From assembly GCF_023273855.1 (NCBI RefSeq), contig NZ_CP096884.1, positions 372,001 to 436,000 on the forward strand: a stretch of DNA of 64,000 nt. Reading direction: 5' to 3'. The translations under genes and the position numbers were made by a program. The DNA is from Seonamhaeicola sp. ML3 (lineage in GTDB: Bacteria; Bacteroidota; Bacteroidia; Flavobacteriales; Flavobacteriaceae). Below are positions 35,287 to 43,305 of the stretch, one piece after another (the first letter of the stretch is position 1; each line of letters begins with the position of its first letter). The notes below the pieces were generated by a model. That model made no database searches. It was given only the letters and a program-made list of their open reading frames with translations, and was not told the DNA's origin.

Positions 35287-35826
35287 TTGACAGATAAACT
35301 AAAAATACCTTTCAACAAGAAAAGAATCTTAATACTGCTTCTCTGCAGCTTTCTGTTTATCCTAGCTGGTTTATGGTTATTTATTGAATCTGAACGATTT
35401 GTAAATACATTTCAAAATTCAATTATAATTACAAAATTAGTAGGAAGTATAAGCGTTTTGTTTTTTGGATTAGCTTTCGTCTCAATGCTAAAAAAATTAA
35501 TTGGGAACAGCCATGCTTTAATTATTGATAAAAAAGGGATAGTTGATAATGCCAGTGGCGTTTCTGCAGGTTTAGTCGAATGGAAAGATATTACTGAAAC
35601 CTTTTTACCAAGTATAGATACATCTCAACAATTCATATACATTCATGTAAAAAACCCCAAACACTATATTGAAAGAAAAAGAAATATTGTGTCTAAACTT
35701 TTCATGAAAGCCAACTATAAATTTTATGGAACTCCAATAACCATACCCATTAAAATGTTAGGTTGTGACTCCGCATCATTAGAAAAAAACTTAAGTGAGT
35801 ATTTTTCCAAATATTATAATACTTAA
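35287..35826 (+). CDS. STM3941-like membrane protein
   Basis: A protein with two hydrophobic helices (KKRILILLLCSFLFILAGLW and the following IITKLVGSISVLFFGLAFVS) and a soluble PH-like domain (HALIIDKKGIVDNASGVSAG, LVEWKDITETFLP) typical of the STM3941 family, function unknown. An open frame runs from an ATG at 35257, but that ATG lies in the loop of the accD terminator. The family usually begins near a lysine-rich KIPFNKKRI, so a TTG at 35287 (protein 179 aa) is the more likely start. The end is 29 nt before the rpsO promoter region. Confidence 0.75.
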   Translation: MTDKLKIPFNKKRILILLLCSFLFILAGLWLFIESERFVNTFQNSIIITKLVGSISVLFFGLAFVSMLKKLIGNSHALIIDKKGIVDNASGVSAGLVEWKDITETFLPSIDTSQQFIYIHVKNPKHYIERKRNIVSKLFMKANYKFYGTPITIPIKMLGCDSASLEKNLSEYFSKYYNT

Positions 35827-35849
35827 AGATGTTAGTTAATAAAAAAACG

Positions 35850-35857
35850 TATATTTG
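35850..35857 (+). promoter_or_regulatory. Promoter -7 box for rpsO, with a leader hairpin
   Basis: TATATTTG exactly matches TAnnTTTG, 55-62 nt before the rpsO ATG. The transcript would begin near 35863, directly at a hairpin TGAAAG/CTTTCA (35863-35879). Confidence 0.6.
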
Positions 35858-35911
35858 CCGCTTGAAAGAAAGGCTTTCATATACATAAAAATCATTTACA
35901 ATAATATTAGC

Positions 35912-36181
35912 ATGTATTTAACAAAAGAAATCAAAGAAGAAATCTTCGCAAAACACGGAAAAGGAAAGAACGATTCTGGTACTGCGGAGGCGCAAATTGC
36001 ACTATTTACTCACAGAATTAACCACCTAACAGAACACTTAAAAAAGAACAGAAAAGACTTTAACACTGAGCGTTCGTTAGTAAAATTAGTAGGTAAGCGC
36101 AGAGCGTTACTAGATTACTTAACTAAGAAAGATATCTTAAGATATCGTGCAATAGTTAAAGAATTAGGATTAAGAAAATAA
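35912..36181 (+). CDS. rpsO: 30S ribosomal protein S15
   Basis: 89 residues, the usual length. Conserved segments DSGTAEAQIALFTHRINHL, HLKKNRKDF and GKRRALLDYL are complete. The start is the ATG at 35912; an upstream open frame in the leader is not part of the protein. pnp follows, the order found in most bacteria. Confidence 0.98.
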   Translation: MYLTKEIKEEIFAKHGKGKNDSGTAEAQIALFTHRINHLTEHLKKNRKDFNTERSLVKLVGKRRALLDYLTKKDILRYRAIVKELGLRK

Positions 36182-36183
36182 TA

Positions 36184-36210
36184 AAAAGAGGCTTTAACAG
36201 CCTCTTTTTT
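36184..36210 (+). terminator. Intrinsic terminator of rpsO
   Basis: A stem AAAAGAGGCT/AGCCTCTTTT with a short loop and a T-tract, 3 nt after the stop codon. It separates rpsO from pnp. Confidence 0.85.
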
Positions 36211-36221
36211 GTTTAAATATA

Positions 36222-36397
36222 ACTCTTTCGAAAGAGTATAAATTTCGTAATAAGAAGCTGGATCCCAAAAAATTTTGGGACTAAAGGTTTTTCATTGGTC
36301 AAGGCACACATGCCAAACACAACAACTACAACAACACAACGACCATTGTTTAACATAGTTCGGGCTATATGTTTGCTTGAACTCGAAGAAAAAATTT
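36222..36397 (+). promoter_or_regulatory. Structured untranslated leader of pnp
   Basis: The 186-nt region between the rpsO terminator and pnp contains a perfect 16-bp palindrome (ACTCTTTCGAAAGAGT, 36222-36237), an 8-bp hairpin (TCCCAAAA AA TTTTGGGA, 36263-36280) and two weaker stems (GGCA/TGCC at 36303-36314; AACATAG/CTATATGTT near 36352-36373), with an unstructured CAA-rich stretch between. In enterobacteria, pnp is autoregulated through a leader stem; whether this leader does so is a guess. Confidence 0.45.
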
Positions 36398-38662
36398 ATG
36401 ATTCCAAAAGTATTTAAAGAGGTCATAGACCTTGGTGACGGTAGAGAAATCTCTATCGAAACCGGAAAATTAGCAAAACAAGCTCATGGTAGCGTTGTTG
36501 TGCAATCTGGAAAATGTATGTTATTATGTACAGTTGTTTCCAACTACAAAGCTGCAGATGTAGACTTTTTACCTTTAACGGTAGATTACCGTGAAAAATT
36601 TGCTGCTGCAGGACGTTACCCTGGTGGTTTCTTCAAGAGAGAAGCTAGACCAAGTGACGGCGAGGTTTTAACCATGCGTTTAGTAGACCGTGTGTTACGC
36701 CCATTATTTCCAAAAGATTATCATTCAGAAACTCAGGTTATGATTCAGTTAATGTCTCATGACCCTGAAGTTATGCCAGATGCTATGGCTGGTTTAGCTG
36801 CTTCTGCTGCTATTCAATTATCAGATTTCCCGTTTGAGTGCCCAATTTCTGAAGTAAGAGTTGGTAGAATAAACGGTGAATTGATTATCAACCCTTCTTT
36901 TACGCAATTAGAAGAATCTGATATTGATATGGTTATTGGCGCATCTGCCGATTCTGTGATGATGGTTGAAGGTGAAATGGATGAGATTTCTGAAGAAGAA
37001 ATGACTGAAGCTATCAAATTTGCTCACGAAGCTATTAAAGTACAATGTGATGCTCAGGTTGCATTAGCTGAAGCTTTTGGTAAAAAAGAAGTACGTGAGT
37101 ACGAGCCTGAAAGAGAAGATGCTGATTTAGCTCAAAAAATTCATGATATGGCATATGATAAAGTATATGCTGTAGCTAAAGCAGGTTCTTCAAAACATGA
37201 AAGAGGCGCTGCTTTTGCTGAAATTAAAGAAGAAATAACTGCTTCTTTTTCTGAAGAAGAATTAGAAGATATTAGTGATTTAGTTTCTAAATACTACAGC
37301 AAAGCAGAAAAAGCGGCTGTTAGAGATTTAACATTGAACGAAGGGTTACGTTTAGACGGACGTAAAACAACAGATATTAGACCTATTTGGTGTGAGGTAG
37401 ATTATTTACCATCTACTCACGGTTCTTCAATCTTTACTCGTGGAGAAACTCAAGCATTAGCAACAGTTACTTTAGGTACGTCTCGTGAAGCCAACCAAAT
37501 AGATATGCCATCATACGAAGGTGAAGAGCGTTTCTATTTACACTATAACTTCCCTCCTTTTTCAACAGGTGAAGCTAGACCAATTCGTGGAACATCTCGT
37601 CGTGAGGTAGGACACGGAAACTTAGCGCAACGTGCCTTAAAAGGAATGGTTCCTGAAGATTGCCCTTATACCGTACGTGTAGTTTCTGAGATTTTAGAAT
37701 CTAACGGTTCTTCATCTATGGCGACAGTTTGTGCTGGAACTATGGCTATGATGGATGCAGGTGTACAATTAAAGAAACCTGTTTCTGGTATTGCAATGGG
37801 ATTAATTTCTGATGCTGAAACTGGAAACTATGCAGTTCTTTCTGATATTTTAGGTGATGAAGATCATTTAGGTGATATGGACTTTAAAGTTACAGGTACT
37901 GCAGACGGTATTACTGCTTGTCAAATGGATATCAAAGTTAAAGGATTATCATATGAGATTTTAGTAAATGCACTAAAACAAGCGCGTGATGGTCGTTTAC
38001 ATATCTTAGGTAAAATCACTGATACGATTGAAACTCCAAATGCAGATGTGAAAGCTCATGCTCCTAAAATGGTAACTGCAATTTTACCAAACGACTTAAT
38101 TGGAGCCTTTATTGGGCCTGGCGGAAAAGTAATTCAAGAATTACAAAAAGAAACAGGAACCACTATTGTTATCAATGAAGATCCTGTAACTGAAGAAGGA
38201 ATCGTTGAAATTTTAGGCACAGACCAAGAAGGTATTGATGCTGTTTTAGCAAAAATAGACTCTCTTAAATTTAAGCCTGAAGTTGGTAGCGTTTACGAAG
38301 TGAAAGTTATTAAAATGTTAGACTTTGGAGCCGTAGTGGAATATACTGAAGCTCCAGGCAATGAAGTACTTTTACATGTAAGCGAGTTAGCTTGGGAACG
38401 CACTGAAAATGTTTCTGATGTTGTAAACATGGGTGATGTTTTTGATGTTAAGTATTTTGGAATTGACCAAAGAACACGCAAAGAAAAAGTTTCTAGAAAA
38501 GCTATTTTACCAAAACCTGAAGGTTGGCAGCCAAGACCTCCAAGAGATAACAATCGTGGTGGACGTGATAACAAAGGCAGAGACAATCGTGGACGTGACA
38601 ACCGCAATAGAGATAATCGCAGAGACGATAGAAAACCTAGAGAAGATAAAAAAGAAGATTAA
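36398..38662 (+). CDS. pnp: Polynucleotide phosphorylase
   Basis: 3'-5' exoribonuclease that works phosphorolytically in mRNA decay. Two RNase PH domains (first with [14 protein letters not shown], second with [16 protein letters not shown] and [17 protein letters not shown]), a KH domain ([17 protein letters not shown]), and an S1 domain ([21 protein letters not shown]) are in order. After about residue 695 comes a tail of roughly 60 residues rich in R, D, N and G (repeats of GRDN), which is basic/acidic and disordered. The ATG at 36398 gives the family N-terminus [15 protein letters not shown]; an in-frame TTG upstream is not needed. Confidence 0.97.
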   Translation: MIPKVFKEVIDLGDGREISIETGKLAKQAHGSVVVQSGKCMLLCTVVSNYKAADVDFLPLTVDYREKFAAAGRYPGGFFKREARPSDGEVLTMRLVDRVLRPLFPKDYHSETQVMIQLMSHDPEVMPDAMAGLAASAAIQLSDFPFECPISEVRVGRINGELIINPSFTQLEESDIDMVIGASADSVMMVEGEMDEISEEEMTEAIKFAHEAIKVQCDAQVALAEAFGKKEVREYEPEREDADLAQKIHDMAYDKVYAVAKAGSSKHERGAAFAEIKEEITASFSEEELEDISDLVSKYYSKAEKAAVRDLTLNEGLRLDGRKTTDIRPIWCEVDYLPSTHGSSIFTRGETQALATVTLGTSREANQIDMPSYEGEERFYLHYNFPPFSTGEARPIRGTSRREVGHGNLAQRALKGMVPEDCPYTVRVVSEILESNGSSSMATVCAGTMAMMDAGVQLKKPVSGIAMGLISDAETGNYAVLSDILGDEDHLGDMDFKVTGTADGITACQMDIKVKGLSYEILVNALKQARDGRLHILGKITDTIETPNADVKAHAPKMVTAILPNDLIGAFIGPGGKVIQELQKETGTTIVINEDPVTEEGIVEILGTDQEGIDAVLAKIDSLKFKPEVGSVYEVKVIKMLDFGAVVEYTEAPGNEVLLHVSELAWERTENVSDVVNMGDVFDVKYFGIDQRTRKEKVSRKAILPKPEGWQPRPPRDNNRGGRDNKGRDNRGRDNRNRDNRRDDRKPREDKKED

Positions 38663-38678
38663 TTTCTTTTTATTATAC

Positions 38679-38717
38679 AAACCAAAGCCCATCAAAATTG
38701 ATGGGCTTTGGTTTTTT
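38679..38717 (+). terminator. Intrinsic terminator of pnp
   Basis: A 17-bp perfect stem, CCAAAGCCCATCAA/TTGATGGGCTTTGG in its core, with a 2-nt loop and a T-tract. Confidence 0.92.
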
Positions 38718-38747
38718 ATTTCTATTAGTGATGTATTGAATGAGCTA

Positions 38748-39116
38748 CTATACACCACCACCGGTAGCAAATGCAATAGCAGGAGTTAAAGCGCACAGTA
38801 CTCCAAACAGCAAAATACTCATAAATGTAGACACCTCTCTATTTTTTAACCTAACGGTTTCAATATCTTGTTCATCAATATCTATTCGCACCAGTTCTCC
38901 TTGTACTTTTTTCATACCATAATATCTACCATTTTCAAAAACTATACTTTTATATTTAAGTTTTTGACCATCTTTTGTCTTAATTTTAGTCTTAGTAGGA
39001 GCTTTAACAGTATTCTCTAGAGTAGTTGGTTGCCTGTATACCGAACAACTTTGAAAAAAAATCAACCCTACCAATATTGTAATTAATAATCTGTTGCTGT
39101 TATTTAAAGTTTTCAT
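38748..39116 (-). CDS. Small exported lipoprotein-like protein, cluster member 1
   Basis: A 122-residue protein with a signal sequence ending in a lipobox-like FFQSC (residues about 20-24). A basic, strand-rich domain follows (IKTKDGQKLKYKSIVFENGR, LVRIDIDEQDIETVRLKN), then a hydrophobic segment ending in ATGGGV. The middle domain has the same pattern as the two proteins that follow upstream on the same strand. I do not recognise a family. Confidence 0.65.
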   Translation of the reverse strand: MKTLNNSNRLLITILVGLIFFQSCSVYRQPTTLENTVKAPTKTKIKTKDGQKLKYKSIVFENGRYYGMKKVQGELVRIDIDEQDIETVRLKNREVSTFMSILLFGVLCALTPAIAFATGGGV

Positions 39117-39140
39117 TTTATGATTATTTATAACTGGATA

Positions 39141-39668
39141 TTATTCAGACTGCTTTACCATAGCGTACCTATCAAGTTCTTCATATTTTGTTTTAAAAAC
39201 GCTGTCATATCCATAGATTATAAATTCCTTTCTACGTATGCCAGCTAAAGCTCCAATTGGAGCACCAAAGACAACACCAGTTGCTGCTGCAGCGACCTCA
39301 TTTGAAATCCACGATTCCCCTCCTCCTCCAGAAACCATTATTAGCTCTACAACCACAGCAGTGCCTAACATTCCTTTTAGTGCATTTCTCCAAACTTTCC
39401 CTCTCCTTTTAATATAAACCTTATAAATATCTTTAGCATTTATTGTTGTAATCTCGTTTAAATCTTTTAAAGATTTTCTTGAAACAATCTTTAGAGATAA
39501 ATCATCTACCGCATACAAAAACCCCTTTTGTTTGGTTTTATCTGTAAGCTCTACCCATATCTTATAAATTTTCACTTTTTTAGTTTCCTCTTGTGAATTT
39601 ACTTTGAAACATAACAAAAGCGTTAAGCATAGTATTATCAGACTTAAATTAGTTCCTATTGTTTTCAT
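39141..39668 (-). CDS. Exported protein with a conserved N-terminal domain, duplicate A
   Basis: A 175-residue protein with a signal peptide (LTLLLCFKVNSQ) followed by a strand-rich domain: KIYKIWVELTDKTKQKGFLY, DLSLKIVSRKSLKDL, IYKVYIKRRGKV. The second half is glycine-rich and hydrophobic (VVVELIMVSGGGGES, GAPIGALAGI), ending in a short basic part with DRYAMVKQSE. The start is the ATG at 39668, which matches the second copy; the reading frame continues upstream in vain. The N-terminal 60 residues are nearly the same as in the protein at 39869-40414, while the second halves differ. Confidence 0.7.
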   Translation of the reverse strand: MKTIGTNLSLIILCLTLLLCFKVNSQEETKKVKIYKIWVELTDKTKQKGFLYAVDDLSLKIVSRKSLKDLNEITTINAKDIYKVYIKRRGKVWRNALKGMLGTAVVVELIMVSGGGGESWISNEVAAAATGVVFGAPIGALAGIRRKEFIIYGYDSVFKTKYEELDRYAMVKQSE

Positions 39669-39868
39669 AATTACTAGTTTAAAAGTTAGTATTTTTAAAA
39701 TCCACAGCATGAACAGTCTCATATCCCCTTATTTTTCTATTTCAACTCCCTTTGTAATAACTAACTCATCTTTACAATCATTATCCAGAACCAACATAAC
39801 GTATAATTTGTAAGATTTGGTTAGTAAAACTTGCCTCATTAAAGATATGAGTAGTAATTTTTCTTAAT

Positions 39869-40414
39869 TTATCTAGATTTCTTTACCATAGCATATCTAC
39901 TAAGTTCTTCTCGCTTTGATTTAAATATGGCCGCATCACCAGAAATGTCAATTTTCTTTTTACCTGTGCCAATTATCGCCCCTAATGAAGTACCTACAAG
40001 CGTCCCAAAAACAATTGACCCGGCTTTAGCAGCTTCACTATATATCTGAACAACAACAGAATCATCGTCACTGGTATCTGAAGAACCCAAAGTAGCCAAC
40101 AAGCCTCCAGATAGTCCGCCAATTAAAATGCTTCTCACCATTTTCCCTTTTCTTTGAATCTTTATTTGATTAATATCTTCGGGATTAATATTTAGTATTT
40201 CACTTTCGTTTTTTAAAGGCAAATCACTAATAATCTTTAAGGATTTATCATCAATAGCATACAAAAAACCCTTTTGTTTAGTTTTATCTGTAAGCTCTAC
40301 CCATATCTTATATATTCTTACTTTCTTAGCTTCCTCTTGTGAATTTACTTTGAAACACAATAAAAGTGTTAAGCATAGTATTACTGTACTTAAATGAATT
40401 GTCACTGTTTTCAT
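39869..40414 (-). CDS. Exported protein with a conserved N-terminal domain, duplicate B
   Basis: A 181-residue paralogue of the previous gene. It shares the signal peptide (LTLLLCFKVNSQ), KIWVELTDKTKQKGFLYA, and the final SRYAMVKKSR. The central part differs (SSDTSDDDSVVVQIYSEAAK), but both proteins keep a glycine-rich hydrophobic region (here LIGGLSGGLLATLG and GTLVGTSLGAIIG). About 130 bases around the signal and first domain are close to 90% identical between the two genes by eye. The region between the genes is 200 nt and has no other gene. Confidence 0.7.
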   Translation of the reverse strand: MKTVTIHLSTVILCLTLLLCFKVNSQEEAKKVRIYKIWVELTDKTKQKGFLYAIDDKSLKIISDLPLKNESEILNINPEDINQIKIQRKGKMVRSILIGGLSGGLLATLGSSDTSDDDSVVVQIYSEAAKAGSIVFGTLVGTSLGAIIGTGKKKIDISGDAAIFKSKREELSRYAMVKKSR

Positions 40415-40788
40415 GATGAATGATTTAAGTTTAATTAATAATCAAGCTCAGAGCTAATAGATGAAGCATTATAGCGTTGTCACTATTGTTGGAATAGAAA
40501 ACAATAATCTAATCATTAATTGATGCTATTATTAAAGTTTCATAATCTTTAGCATTATCAAAATCTATGAACTTACACACTTACTGACATCGAGTAATTT
40601 CCTAAATTAAAAAAAATCTTACACGCTACAAACATTTTTTCGCTGAAAATGAGCAAGTTAACAACTACTATAAAAATTAGCACAGTCGAAATCTAACTAA
40701 TTCAACGTTAATTAGATGTCTTTCGACTGCGCTCTTAAGGAGACAAGCACCTGTTTTATTTGAAGTTTTTTTTTACACACTTGATCAG
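40415..40788. other. Gene-free stretch of 374 nt
   Basis: No reading frame of note is seen. It contains an imperfect hairpin element (40680-40732) and otherwise A/T-rich sequence with homopolymer runs. It lies downstream of the serine hydrolase (minus strand) and upstream of duplicate B (minus strand), so it should hold the promoter of the duplicate cluster; I see no TAnnTTTG there that I would call. Confidence 0.6.
40680..40732. repeat. REP-like inverted repeat (TTTCGACTGCGC type)
   Basis: Arms GCACAGTCGAAA and TTTCGACTGCGC pair at 11 of 12 positions, followed by an inner stem CTAATT/AATTAG with a small internal loop. This end sequence resembles short dispersed repeats I know from flavobacterial intergenic regions; no second copy is in this window. 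Confidence 0.55.
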
Positions 40789-42000
40789 TTAAGGCTGTAC
40801 CCAAGCATCATTATAGGCATTGTATATCATTTGCCTTAAACTGGTAGTACCTTCTAAGGTAACACCTTGAGAATTCATAACAATAACACAATCTACACCT
40901 GTACCAGGAAACATTACGATTTGTGTTCTCACACCTTGAGAAACTGTTGGGTCGCTACTTGTGCCTATAGATCCTGCTTTTCCGTAGTAATTCCCATGGA
41001 TTTCATCGGCTGGATCTGCAACATCCATTCCCAAACGGTGCAATTTCATTAAATCCCTTTGGTCTTTATTGACTAAAACTTCGGTATGTTCAAAATACGC
41101 ATTGACTTTAGACATCTCTAGAGTAGTCATAAAATAACCGCCGCCTCCAGATTTATTATTCCAATCTCCATAGTATACTCCCCCATTATTACTACCATCA
41201 TTTACATTGTAGTATAGTGTTGAAATATCTCTACTCTCTGGAAAACAACCTACTAGTGGCAAAGACAACCTATCAAAAATATTCTGCTGCATATAGAGCA
41301 AGTACATAAATTGTGTATTTGCATCATTTTCAATATCAATAACCGGGCTTCCTTCTAAGTTACTCCACAATGAGGGAATTAAAACTCTATAAAGTGCAAA
41401 ATTAACGTTTAGATAAGTTCTTGTTTTGGCATTTACAACACCAGTTTGGATACAATCCCTTAATCCCTGATACCCTAACGTAGTATCAAAATTATTGTTT
41501 GTACTCTGAAGTCCAGACTCGTGTTTTAATAAATCCTTAAAGCTAAGACCATTAACGCCGGGACCTTTAACCCATGATTCTGGAAGCCAATCGGCAATAT
41601 TATCTTCAATGGTCAAATCATTTGCCTCTAACAGTTGCATTACCGCTATAGCGGTGTAAAATTTAGAGACACTAGCAACATTTATTTCTTTATTTAATGT
41701 AAAGTCTAAAGTACCATCAGCAGAATTTCTAGCTTTACCAAAGGCATTAGATCGTTGTAAATTTCCATTTTTGCTAATAGTGTAAGCCCATCCTATCGGA
41801 CTATCTCCTCCAGACTCAACATAATCGATAATATTCTGTTCAAAAAGATTTATATCAAATACTGGTAGATTGGTCTGTAAATCATTGAACGAATCTTCTA
41901 CTTCACAGCTAAAAAAAGATGCAAATAAAAAGATTAGGAATAGTTGTTTTACTAACTTACTGTTATTCGGCAGAGTAAACATGTGGTTTGTAGTTATCAT
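40789..42000 (-). CDS. Serine beta-lactamase-like hydrolase, exported lipoprotein
   Basis: A 403-residue class C beta-lactamase/esterase-fold protein. The N-terminus is a signal with a lipobox-like FFSC. The catalytic SxxK is S-V-S-K in INVASVSKFYTAIAVMQLL (near residue 112), and DLLKHESGLQS is the next conserved block. The usual YxN site reads YLNVNFALYRVL, and the KTG-type triad is replaced by YGKAGSIG near the C-terminus. It is likely a cell-surface or periplasmic peptidase/esterase; the substrate is unknown. The ATG at 42000 gives a complete signal. Confidence 0.82.
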   Translation of the reverse strand: MITTNHMFTLPNNSKLVKQLFLIFLFASFFSCEVEDSFNDLQTNLPVFDINLFEQNIIDYVESGGDSPIGWAYTISKNGNLQRSNAFGKARNSADGTLDFTLNKEINVASVSKFYTAIAVMQLLEANDLTIEDNIADWLPESWVKGPGVNGLSFKDLLKHESGLQSTNNNFDTTLGYQGLRDCIQTGVVNAKTRTYLNVNFALYRVLIPSLWSNLEGSPVIDIENDANTQFMYLLYMQQNIFDRLSLPLVGCFPESRDISTLYYNVNDGSNNGGVYYGDWNNKSGGGGYFMTTLEMSKVNAYFEHTEVLVNKDQRDLMKLHRLGMDVADPADEIHGNYYGKAGSIGTSSDPTVSQGVRTQIVMFPGTGVDCVIVMNSQGVTLEGTTSLRQMIYNAYNDAWVQP

Positions 42001-42074
42001 TGCTGTTTTTAATTATTGTTACACCAATAGATAAACCAGATGTGTTTTTTGTTACCCTATTTTTTTATTTTTTT

Positions 42075-42998
42075 TTAATATTTATCTAACCAATCAAAAT
42101 GTTTCTTTATGATTGCCTCTTTATTTAGCTCAATATGCTCTATTAATGCTTTAGCTATATTGGTTAGATTTTTTGAACTCAACCAAATTAAGTTCCAATT
42201 GGTCGTAATGGGTAATTGCTTGACTGGAATTATCTGCAATTCCCCATTTGCTATTGCATTTTTTATACCTATTAAGGGCATTATGGAACATCCTAATCCT
42301 GAAATAACTGCCTGTTTTAGAGCCTCATTAGATTTTAATTCCATTTTTTTATAGGTTGATATTTTTCTAGAATCGATAAATTTCTCCATTGCTAAGCGCG
42401 TGGCCGAACCTTGCTCTCTGTATATTAAAGGTAACTTTTGAAATTCAGAATAAGACAGATGCTTTCCTTTGAGTTTATAATCCTTTCCTGCGACCATAAA
42501 CAATTTGTTCTCCATTAATTCAATTCTATTAATTTTCAGATTACTCGGAATGGTAGAGACCATAGCAAAATCTACCTCGTTGTTTTCAAGAGCACGAACA
42601 ACCTCTGCCTTATTAGTTACATCCATAATAAGATCCACCCCTTTGTTCTGGTTCATAAAATCAGCCAAAAAATAAGGCATAACATATTTTGCAGTTGAAA
42701 CAATAGCTATTTTAAGTTTCCCTGCTAGCTCTCCTTGAAACGACAAAGCCTTGTAGTTTATCGCCTGAACCTCGTTAAGAATATTTTCGGCAGCATCTGC
42801 AATCTCGTGACCAAACTCCGTGATATAAATCTTTCTACCTACAACTTCAAAAAGCGGGGTTTTAAACTGTTCTTGGAATTTTTTTAACTGAATTGAAACG
42901 GCTGGCTGGGTTAAATAAAGTGCTTCAGAAGCTTTAGTAACACTCTGTAGCTGAGCTATTTTTAAAAATATCTCTAGTTGATGCAATGTATAATTCAT
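42075..42998 (-). CDS. LysR-family regulator (CbbR/CmpR-like)
   Basis: A 307-residue transcription factor. The N-terminal helix-turn-helix is YTLHQLEIFLKIAQLQSVTK and SEALYLTQPAVSIQLKKFQ. The effector-binding domain follows, with LKIAIVSTAKYVMPYFLADF, a pattern typical of CbbR/CmpR regulators of carbon fixation and bicarbonate uptake. The ATG at 42998 is used because the first 19 residues of the longer frame are hydrophobic and unlike the family. It is divergent from the small membrane protein and sbtA (82 nt between the starts), the usual LysR arrangement, so it probably regulates them. Confidence 0.85.
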   Translation of the reverse strand: MNYTLHQLEIFLKIAQLQSVTKASEALYLTQPAVSIQLKKFQEQFKTPLFEVVGRKIYITEFGHEIADAAENILNEVQAINYKALSFQGELAGKLKIAIVSTAKYVMPYFLADFMNQNKGVDLIMDVTNKAEVVRALENNEVDFAMVSTIPSNLKINRIELMENKLFMVAGKDYKLKGKHLSYSEFQKLPLIYREQGSATRLAMEKFIDSRKISTYKKMELKSNEALKQAVISGLGCSIMPLIGIKNAIANGELQIIPVKQLPITTNWNLIWLSSKNLTNIAKALIEHIELNKEAIIKKHFDWLDKY

Positions 42999-43080
42999 AA
43001 ATAAAACATATAAATAACATAATAAATATAAATAAAAATATATAAATAAAAACATTCAACTTTGCAAAAAAATAAATCAC

Positions 43081-43284
43081 ATGAGAGAACTATTAAACAA
43101 CAACTTAAAAAGGTTAAAATTTAAATCTAGAGCGATAAATGAAATTATACTGTTATTTACCTACTGTATTTTTTTAGTGCTTTCCATAAAAAATGATAAT
43201 CTCTTTTTAAAAGAAATTACTCTAGGCGGACTTATTATAATTTTTGCAATGATTAGTTCAATTAATAAAAAAAACAACAAATAA
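43081..43284 (+). CDS. Small membrane protein upstream of the bicarbonate transporter
   Basis: A 67-residue protein with a basic N-terminus (MRELLNNNLKRLKFKSRAIN) and two hydrophobic helices (residues about 20-37 and 44-62). It starts at the first ATG downstream of the divergent LysR gene and ends 21 nt before the transporter gene, so it is almost certainly in the same transcript. I do not recognise a family; it has no relation to the soluble PII-like SbtB. Confidence 0.6.
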   Translation: MRELLNNNLKRLKFKSRAINEIILLFTYCIFLVLSIKNDNLFLKEITLGGLIIIFAMISSINKKNNK

Positions 43285-43305
43285 GAACTCAAACAAAACA
43301 CTTGT

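Noticed and set aside
36263-36280. TCCCAAAA-AA-TTTTGGGA hairpin as a second terminator of rpsO
   Set aside because: No T-run follows, and a proper terminator already lies at 36184-36210.
40415-40788. A small RNA or a gene in the gap
   Set aside because: No reading frame or conserved RNA fold could be supported beyond the REP-like hairpin.
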